NCBI RefSeq assembly: GCF_036324505.1
Contig: NC_086364.1
Span: forward strand, 13,670,148 to 13,734,147
DNA length: 64,000 bases
Direction: 5' to 3'
From: Eleginops maclovinus
Taxonomy: Eukaryota > Chordata > Actinopteri > Perciformes > Eleginopidae
Positions within the stretch are counted from its first letter, which is position 1. The number at the start of each line of letters is the position of its first letter. The notes under the pieces are model-generated. The model saw only the letters and a list, made by a program, of their open reading frames with translations, searched no databases and was not told the origin of the DNA. Shown here one piece after another: positions 55,847 to 64,000 of the stretch. The translations under genes and the position numbers were made by a program.

Positions 55847-58800
55847 TTACATCCTCTGAATCTCAAAAAGGCGGACATCAGTGTCATACCAGATAGGAGG
55901 GTCCACATTGCTAGAAAAAACCAAATCAGATTTAGGTGATTAGTCGGTGTGAATAGAACACTGTTGCCTGATTTTCAGCACTTGTGGTCGACTTACCGCA
56001 AATAAACAACCCCCCACATGTAGGTGCGAAACCACATGGCAGTGCCCGCGTTGGCCTGATACTTTCTAATGAGGATAGGGTGAGGAACTGGCAGCAGGCC
56101 CACTAATGTGCCATGCTGGAGAAACTTCAGGATCTCTGATTCATCTGTCAGACCCCTGAAGTGAAACAAGTGAGCACACATTAAAACAAGGTAGCTTTTC
56201 GAAATATAGGGATTTTACATGGTGATTATAGACAAATCATTTAGGTACTTGTCAATGCAGATCTTCTCCACCTGGGGAACCAGCACCTGTAGGAGTCGCA
56301 TTATAGTCTGCAGGGGTAGTTTACTCTTCCAGGAAAGGACCTGGGACAAAAAAGGTAAATCCAGATCAGTAACACGTTCTGCCAAATATCTTACATAGGA
56401 GTGGCTGGAAAGCAAAATCAGATACTGACCCATTCTGGTGTGGGGGCCCAAGAAGATGTTGAAGATGCAATTGAAAAACGCCTTCTCTCCATTTCTGCTT
56501 CAGTGTAGAAAACATCCTAATAATGTAAAGAAATACATTTACTAACATTGTTATTCTGTCAAACAAAGACATGCACACAAACCCACACACTTACTTCGTT
56601 GTCTCGGCCTGAGTTTGACTCTGTGTCACTGGTCCCAGCAACTGCACTTTGGTCTGAGTGGGCTGTTTGTGTTGCACCTGCCTTTGGAACTGACACCATG
56701 GTGCCATCCTCTGACACCTGGGACTTTTCAGTCAGTTTATCTATAGCTTCAAAAACACAGAAAATCAATCACTTTTAAAAACAGAAGTCTGGGTTTCTTA
56801 TATTTTTTCTTGTCAACAAATCCATGTAGAAGAAGAAGAAGACATACTTTATTAATCCCTTACAGGGAAATTGCTTTCTCTACTCTGTTGTGTTGACACA
56901 CATTAAACACACAGAGGATATACATGCACAAACACAGAGGAAATACATGCACACACAACCACATGCAGAGGAGAGGTGGCAGAGCAGAGAGACAGCCAGG
57001 TACCTGGCGCCAAGGGAGTAGATAGAGGTTAGGTGCCTTGCTCAAGGGCACCTCGGCAGTGGCCTAGGAGGAGAACTGGCACCTCTCCAGCTACCAGCTC
57101 ACTCCATATATATATTTTTTTTTTTGGTCCGATCGGGACGTGAACCGGCATAAGTTCTCTTATGGTGTTTGATTTACTGAATGCTAACATGTAACATTGT
57201 GCACAGGACAAACTACAGTCAAAAGTTAGTTAGTAGTGAATGTCTTAACATATAAAAAGTAAAGATGACCTATGATCCAATTTAACGTTCAATCAGTATC
57301 ACGTCAGTACCTGGTATAGCAACCAGGCTGGTCTTCAGTGTACCAGGCTCTGCCGGCACAGCAGGGTGTGAGCCCTCCATGGATACAGTTTCCTGAGAGC
57401 TAGTGCGGGAGATGACATCCGGAGACTTTCTCTTCCTCTGCAAACCCTTCTGAATCGAAGCACAGTCAGAGGGCAGGTTGGCCATCTGGTGGAAGATGTT
57501 GCGTTTGCGGATGATGGCGTACACCAGGTTGCAGTTTCCTTGAAGTGGTGGAAAGCGGGAAGGATGTATTATGTTAGAAAATGTGTTACAAAGTTGTTAA
57601 TTCTAACACTTTGATCTGGACAACAACAACAAAAAGCTTTAAGAATCCTTACAGGAGAATTATATACAGCATTATTACATGTCAGCTTTTCCTTACCATC
57701 AAACTGGTACTGGATAATATTGTTGAAAGCCTCAAGAAGAAAGAACACAAGGTGATGGTTCTGGGCTACAGAGAACAAGAACCAGGTGGTCGAGAAGGCC
57801 TCCAGCAGGTGGAGCAGTTTATTGGCTGCCACCATGGAAAGGCTCTTCAAATAGGGAGACACTGCAGGATGAGAAATGTCATTAAATAAGGAAAACTATA
57901 ACCATTTTATTTGATTAAGTGGCATCTATTTCTTATGAGATGATAAAATGTTTAAGTAATTGATGCTGCAAATAAAAGGTGTGTGTTGCCAGACAGATGG
58001 CGCCAGAGCAATTCACCATTTACAACAATGGTGAGAAGGCAGTCAAACAGAGGCTGGAGACGCTGGTGGCCTGTGGTGATAATCTTGTGAAACACCTACA
58101 AAACAAACACAGTGACAGCTGTGAGCATTAATGGCAACCAAATTTGGAAGGAATAAAGACCATTTCAGATGCTGTAGTCGCTACTCACCACTATAAGCAG
58201 GTCAGCATGAGTCCCTGTGAACACAGGGATGTCCATAGGCACATGGACAGAGTAGGGTTTATTCAAACGCACGCCAAAGTTTCTCTCTCCACTCAGCAGC
58301 AGCAAAATGAACACACCAATGTGCATGAGTCCAACACGGGCTGCATAAAAAAACATCAGAATATAACAAACAAAATGCTTATTAGAGGTTTGTTGGGTGT
58401 TAGGAAAAACTGAACACACTGGGACAAAACTCACACTGGTCAGCCCTGGCATCATTCAGGTAGAAGAGTATAGGAACCAAAATATCCAGCACATCACTAC
58501 TCTTCAGGACAAAAAACAGGAACTTCTGTCATGGGGGAACAAAATAGATTTTGTTGAATAAAACGAGGCTCAAAGTAGGAGTAGGCTCAAACAAACTTAC
58601 CATTATAGTTATTTGTTCTTACCTTGTTAAAGTCACAAAGCTTCCAGAAAAGCACCAACAGCTCTTGGTGGAACTGGATCTTCTTTGTAGAGTTAGGCAG
58701 GTAAGTCTGAGTCAAAGGGTTGGTCAGCAGACGAGCTAGGCCCTTCAGTACAAAGTCATAGTCCTGCCAATAGAGAGGGAGAAGGTGTGCTTTCGACATT

Positions 58801-61800
58801 TTTACAGGTAAAATCTTTATGTGTTTTTAGTTGAAATGACTATACGGCTACCTCTTCTCTGTGGATCCTTGACAAATAATTCACAAACAGGTTTTCAGGG
58901 CCTGCAGTCTGCAGCAAGATAAAAATATGATTTAAAGGACATTAAGCAATGCCATTCAGTCACCAGATGGATATCTTTGAGTTTGTATTGGTCTCGTACC
59001 TCTTGTTCCTCAATGCTGGATGGGGAGGGTGGCCGATGTGAAACCCCTCCATCATGCTCCAGCGTCACAATGAGGATCTGAACAGCCTGCTCCACCAGCT
59101 GCTCCCGGTAGTCGGAGAAGAGCAGGTGGTTGTACGGAATGCCATAGCCCACAGGATCATAGGCACACACCACATTCAGCAGAGAGGTGAACAGAGGCAG
59201 AGCATGTCTAGGAAAAGGACATAAAGTCCATGATACAGAATTATGAAAATGTACCAATACAATCTTTCTTAAGGAAAAATGTTATTTACCGTATATTTTA
59301 TAATGAACTCTCCTACGTATTTAAGTCAATGCAAGATGTAAGTAGTTTAATTCACAAGACAAATCAAAATGCATTTTCGCATAATATCTACAGTTATATA
59401 AAATAATGGGGAAGCACAAAGGAACATTCAGCAAGAAAATATGTTCTCTTTAGAAATTATAGTATGACTGTAAAGAAAGATCTAAAAGTGCAGCATATAA
59501 ACTTTTATTTGGAAATGTGATCTGCATCTAAATTTAAACCAAGCTTCAAGCATTCTCTATGATAAAAGAGCAGGTCAACTTGCCATGTTAATCATGAAAT
59601 ATCTTTGGAAGCTCTGGAAGATTTTGGAGCAGATTGTTTTGGTTAAAACTAAAACTCTTGGATTATCTGCCATGGCTTGATTTTGGTAAAGGAAATGAAT
59701 TCAAAATAATGTTATCTCACCTAATAAAGGTTTTACTTCCTCTGGCGTTTAAAATGTAAGGTTAAACATGTAATCGACGGTTTTGCAGGACATTATTGCA
59801 TGTGTTTGTCCATACATTTGTGGATCTGGTTATTACCTGTTTTCTGTGGAACAGAAGAATGTCACCCAGGGGTTGAGGACGCTGTTATCCGTAGAAGAAG
59901 GCAGATACATGGCCTCAGAGAAGCACGTTAGTAACAGTCTCAGCAGCTCTGCCCTGAAGAGGTTCAGTAAAAAGAGCATAGAGGTTATCAGAAAAAAAGT
60001 CACCCATGTAAAAATGAGAGAGTAAAGCCTGTACATGTTACAGATCCTGTCAAGACAGCTGACTCACCTATTCAGATCATGGATGTAATTGAGAGGGGGT
60101 GACTGTGCAAAGCCCACCCCTGCCTCCCAGATGTATTCACAGCTGTCTATAGACTGCATGTTCTCTACTGAGTCCTGGATGAGGTCACACAAATATCCAG
60201 ATTAAAATTATTGGTTAAGTTTAAGGTTAGCCAATTAAAACTCCCACGCTTTTTCCATGATGTGGGGCTTAGAGAAGAAATGTAGAAGTGATGAAATAAT
60301 GAGCATAGAATAACACAGCATCCAAGGAAGTTTAATACCACTTAAGAGCGTTCACAGACAGAGTTGCAGATTGACAAGAACATTCCTTTCTTGCTCATGA
60401 GAGTTGAGGAATTCTTCCTGGTGAGAATGACAATTGTGATATTTTTCTAAGCAAAGTCTTTTCAGAAACTAGAGTGACAGGTTAGTTGGGCAACATTAGA
60501 ACCAGTAAGAAGGAAACAACGCTAAAAATATATCTTTAACAATCTAAATACATGTTAACCATTCCCAGCTTTTTTTATAACCTACCATTAATGATTAATG
60601 CTAGATGGATTTGAGATGGAAATATTAAAAACTGGGTACTCACAGGGCCTCTCCTATGGCTGTGCACAGTGAAGTCAGGGCAGAAGAGGAGGTCAGCGAT
60701 GGCCAGGAGTAGCGACTCGGCCAGGGGTCGTGCTCCATCATCATCATCCAGCTCATCAGTCTGGAAAAGATGGACATATGTATGAGACTATATCCAGATG
60801 ATCCGCATTATTCTGTATCCTTCATTGAAAGGAATTGTGTAAATGGTAAAATAAAAACATTGTTGGAAAGGATTGTCAGAAATGACTCAGTAGAAATTAG
60901 ATATTTGTCTCTACAGGAAAAAGTGGAAAACACCTCCTTAGGCCTACTACTAGAATGGGAAACCAATGTAACTGAAATAAAGGAAGTGTACAAATAAAAA
61001 GAACAGGCTGATAACCTGTAATGCTATAAACACTGTATCCTATCTTCGGAGTGAGTAAGCATCTGAGAAGCATGACCATAATGTTATATATTTGTTATAT
61101 TTGCTGTTACCTGAACAACATCAGGTTTTCGAAGTAAGATGTCATCAACACTGTCTTATGAAAACTGTAACGAGTGAGTGCTGTGGGAGCCAAACGTTTT
61201 TATATTTTTTAAGTGCTGTTAAGAGTATTGAAAGACCTGTTTTAATGGTCTCCCACAGGAATAAACAAAGCATTACTGACTATTATTAATCCTGTGCCCA
61301 CTCACCCCAGCCCGCCCAGCGCCGGGCACTGTTGACCAGAAGAATCCTCTCCAGTCCTGGTCCTCAAAGATATAGGGAAGGATGCGACTTAGGATGCGAG
61401 TGCAGTTCAGGACCACCTGCTTCTCCCTCTCTGTGGGGCAACCAGACTCTGCACCCTGCACCAGCTTCTCCACAGCCTGAGGACAAAAGAAGAATGAGAG
61501 TAAGTACGTGTGGTATGGAAGCAATTAGTTATTTGCTGAACAACATGCCTCCTATTTTATTTTACTGTTTGTTCTCATTTCTGAGGCACGTTTTTAACAC
61601 AAAATTCTTTGCAAATACTAATAATTGTATTTAAAGTGAGTATACCCTTATAGTACTGTTATTCCATCATACTGGATATTGAATATTGGATATTGAATAT
61701 TGGTTTTATTTTTGGAAAACGGCACCATCTCATAAATGTTACATGTTTTTATTATAAGGCCTTCAACAAACATGTACTTTCAATCAGTACATTTCAATCA

Positions 61801-62991
61801 ACAGCATGTTACTGGCTGTGTTTAAAATAACAAACCCCTTTGAATTAGCTAAACTTCAAGGGCTCTTGTCTCCTCCTCTTTATTTAATTAGACTGTAAGT
61901 ACCCAGTATGTCTGTTTTGTTTTTGATAGGTGGTTTCAAACGGAAACTGGTACCAAGAGACGGGAAGTGAAGGGAAAGGAAGGGAGAGTTGACTCACTTA
62001 TTCCCACATCTGAGAGCACGAGGCAGTGCTATGCTGACAGACTCCTCTGCTCTAACAAACAACACTATTCCACCATGTAGCCTCAAAACAAGGAGTTTCC
62101 CTATGCAATCTAAAACTAAATTTGTGTTACACAGATGCATTAACAGTTTCTTCAGTGTTTACCTTATAGCAGAGGGTTGCTAAATTGGAAGGGGACTCCT
62201 CTCGAACAGCTCTTATCTCGGCAGCTGGCACCAGTGCAAAAACATCCTGGACCGTGGTGGTGGTGTCTGCCCAGAACTGGTCCCAAAAGGCATCATCTGT
62301 CGCTTCCACTGGCTGTAAAACATGTGTTTACTTTTTAATTCCCATATGAGTCAAATGGAGCATTTCATTTAAGGGAGATTTAAAATACAATAGCCCTAAT
62401 AATCTTAAGGTGCATAATAATAAGTAGCCCTTTTCTTCAGAATGCACCTTGTTTTGTCTGCATTATAAAGCCCGTCCATGGCCTACCTAATGGCAATGTA
62501 AACAAAACCTCTATTCTAGCAGCTGCAGGGAGGAAACATTATATGGCACCCTTGACTAAGCCCTGTCCACCTGCCGCATCTGCAAACGCCAGACTACGTC
62601 ATCAGCTTTGATTTAGCAACGCCATCGGTTTTTTTTCTCAAGAAAAATACACAACAGCAATAAATATTGTGATTTACATCGTAGAATAAACCATAATTGA
62701 ATCAACGATAAATACGACACATTTGGATAACAGTGATTTTTACATCAACCTTAGGAACCCTTGATAATGTAAAATAAATGAAATATTTTGCATACAACAG
62801 GAGACTGTTTTCCTATTGCTACCAGATAATACGCGTCATCTGCTCGGTGATGCTCTCCAGAGCGCCCATCGGCACATTATCTATCAATGTAACCCTTTTT
62901 TCAGCTGTATTGGAAGCGCATATACCTGTGTTTTTGTTGTCAGCTGGATCACTGCTTTCCTGAAGTTCAGTTTTGAGTCGGTGCTGCCCAT
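55847..62991 (-). CDS. hid1: HID1, Golgi protein of dense-core vesicle formation
   Basis: Nineteen coding exons on the minus strand: 62926-62991, 62163-62312, 61306-61476, 60644-60760, 60068-60174, 59837-59953, 59000-59207, 58852-58908, 58623-58763, 58435-58525, 58189-58340, 58017-58095, 57697-57861, 57311-57538, 56595-56746, 56430-56516, 56249-56340, 55997-56155 and 55847-55910. Phases close to 800 aa (human 788). The start MGSTDSKLNFRKAV exposes Gly2 for N-myristoylation, as known for HID1. Segments strongly matching vertebrate HID1 include ATDDAFWDQFWAD, DWRGFFWSTVPGAG, CAYDPVGYGIPYNHLLFSDYRE, LPNSTKKIQFHQELLVLFWK, NFGVRLNKPYS, PMDIPVFTGTHADLL and YQANAGTAMWFRTYMWGV. HID1 acts at the trans-Golgi in sorting secretory-granule cargo. 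The acidic inserts TDELDDDDGA (exon 4) and the Ser/Thr-rich exon 15 are the variable parts. The C-terminus ends EIQRM. Confidence 0.96.
56826..57140. repeat. dispersed repeat inside hid1 intron 14
   Basis: It starts with AGAAGAAGAAG and CTTTATTAATCCCTTACAGG, continues through a CACACA-rich middle, GCCTTGCTCAAGGGCACCTC and CTCCAGCTACC, and ends in a T-run followed by GGTCCGATCGGGACGTG. The central phrase is a motif I associate with a common fish dispersed repeat. It has no coding potential, and its class is uncertain. Confidence 0.55.
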
Positions 62992-63140
62992 TGCGATTAT
63001 TTCCCTTTATACTAACAGGGCCGCTACTGCTGAGGATCCCTGTTAATCTCACCTCCGTCCTTCGCTTGAGTCATTGGCGGAGGCGTTTTTTACTCTATTG
63101 GTTGGCTGGACCTGCTGCAGGATGTAACTTCCGGGTAGGG
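62992..63140 (-). promoter_or_regulatory. hid1: hid1 promoter region
   Basis: Just upstream of the hid1 ATG, read on the minus strand, are two CCAAT boxes (63097-63101 and 63073-63077), an AP-1 site TGAGTCA (63067-63073) and an ETS site CTTCCGG (63128-63134, plus-strand orientation). No TATA box is evident. The TSS was not mapped. Confidence 0.5.
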
Positions 63141-64000
63141 AAAATGTGAACAATTGAGTGAGATTGGATGTTTTGTCGCTAGCATTATAATCTGCTATAC
63201 AGCCTAAAGACTGTGATTTGTATTTTATCTTTCCTCAGGAGGGAAATGTTTCCATATTACGAAATAACCATACTGATTTTAAGGGAAGACACTCCATTTA
63301 TGTTACATTGTAGATCTTATTTATTGAAGAAGCAGTTTGTGAATTCCAACCCGTATAGTAATATTTACATCGGGCTGCAATGCATTGTAGCATTCGGTTT
63401 AAAACAGCGACATCTTTTGGGGAATTTAACATTTTGGTCAGAGCCTTGTGACAATGTTAATCGAGTTATGTGTCTGACGAAGAACAATTGCTTTTTTTAG
63501 AGAGGAATCATGTTTAAATAAAACTCATTGTAAACTTTAATTCAAATGAATTAGTAAATTATATTAAACGCTTTATCGTACCACTGCAAGATGTGCGCCA
63601 ATGTTATGATATGCTGCATTAAAGTGCTACTCGTAAACGCCTCGTGTTGTGCAAAACGATGTTACCCTCATTACATACGTTTCAATGATATTCAACATTT
63701 CACTTATCATAATTATCATTCTAACTATTGTTCGTGCTACACTTCACATATCTGATTAAACAATAAACTCTGATTGTGTTCTCCTAATAGCACATCATAG
63801 ATTGTATTTTCTGACCGCCCTTTAAAGCACCACCGCGTCTTCGCGCAGGCGCAGTGCCATGTAAACACAACTGTCGCGGTTGGTTGTGGTTTTAGCTGTG
63901 GCAGCTAGATAGGTTGAACAAAAAGCTGTTATACTCGGGCTTTGGCACTGAGACCGTTATTTTTCTGACAAAAAAACTTGTGTTTTTTTCTGCTGTATGT
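63141..64000. other. region right of hid1; possible promoter of a rightward gene
   Basis: No exon was recognised. From about 63818 to 63910 the sequence becomes CpG-richer and includes CGCGCAGGCGCAG (63842-63854), close to an NRF1 site. That suggests a housekeeping-type promoter on the plus strand. In human the gene divergent from HID1 is CDR2L, so its fish ortholog may begin beyond the right edge. Inferred from synteny only. Confidence 0.35.

Noticed and set aside
63213..63500. A 95-codon plus-strand open frame right of hid1
   Set aside because: A CAG-type acceptor lies just before it, but the protein has no recognised motif and no clear donor follows. It could be a non-coding exon, but I cannot support a gene.

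Overview
This window is nuclear DNA from a ray-finned fish, most likely a percomorph teleost. The genes are multi-exon with canonical GT/AG introns, the non-coding DNA is AT-rich, long (GT)n tracts are frequent, and fish-type mobile elements are present (Tc1/mariner, small TA-flanked and hAT-like MITEs, a tRNA-derived SINE). I found no prokaryotic operon, CRISPR array or virus.

Layout, left to right. 1-1384: a Tc1-like transposon on the minus strand whose transposase frame is uninterrupted for 328 codons up to the window edge. 1.4-14.1 kb: a gene-free stretch lying on the downstream side of kcnj2, which in other vertebrates is the kcnj2-sox9 desert. 14.2-20.1 kb: the inward-rectifier pair kcnj2 (Kir2.1) and a kcnj16-like gene (Kir5.1), both minus strand with intronless coding regions, as in mammals. 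20.1-25.4 kb: gene-free, with a microsatellite and a compact inverted-repeat cluster. 25.4-27.9 kb: a nine-exon cation-type Cys-loop receptor subunit of the 5-HT3/ZACN class (+). 28.0-28.3 kb: a SINE. 29.4-31.4 kb: tvp23b, seven coding exons (-). 32.1 kb: a perfect 40-bp inverted repeat. 32.6-35.3 kb: an otopetrin proton channel (-). 36.7-37.7 kb: two related MITE copies. 38.0-43.1 kb: ush1g (SANS), three exons (+), with upstream ORFs in its leader. 45.0-47.9 kb: a RING-less TRIM16-like gene (+). 48.4-49.8 kb: amnionless (-), in one exon. 51.7-54.4 kb: a second otopetrin (+). 55.8-63.0 kb: hid1, 19 coding exons (-). The last kilobase looks like a promoter region for a further rightward gene.

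The order ush1g / otopetrin / otopetrin / hid1, with one otopetrin divergent from ush1g and the other convergent on hid1, matches human 17q25.1. KCNJ16-KCNJ2 is a human 17q24 pair. The window is therefore a 17q24-q25-like block with fish-specific neighbours (trim16-like, tvp23b, amn). The genes do not form one pathway. Shared themes are ion transport (two Kir subunits, a Cys-loop channel, two proton channels), inner-ear biology (ush1g; otopetrin family) and secretory/endocytic trafficking (tvp23b, hid1, amn).

Exon boundaries were set by eye from GT/AG sites, reading-frame phase and similarity to remembered vertebrate families. Phases close for every multi-exon model reported. No wholly new system was found. 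The observations most worth checking are the intact Tc1 transposase, the 40-bp perfect palindrome, the single-exon amnionless gene, an Asp at the rectification position of the Kir5.1-like channel, a near-identical tract shared by the two otopetrins, and the overlapping upstream ORFs of ush1g.
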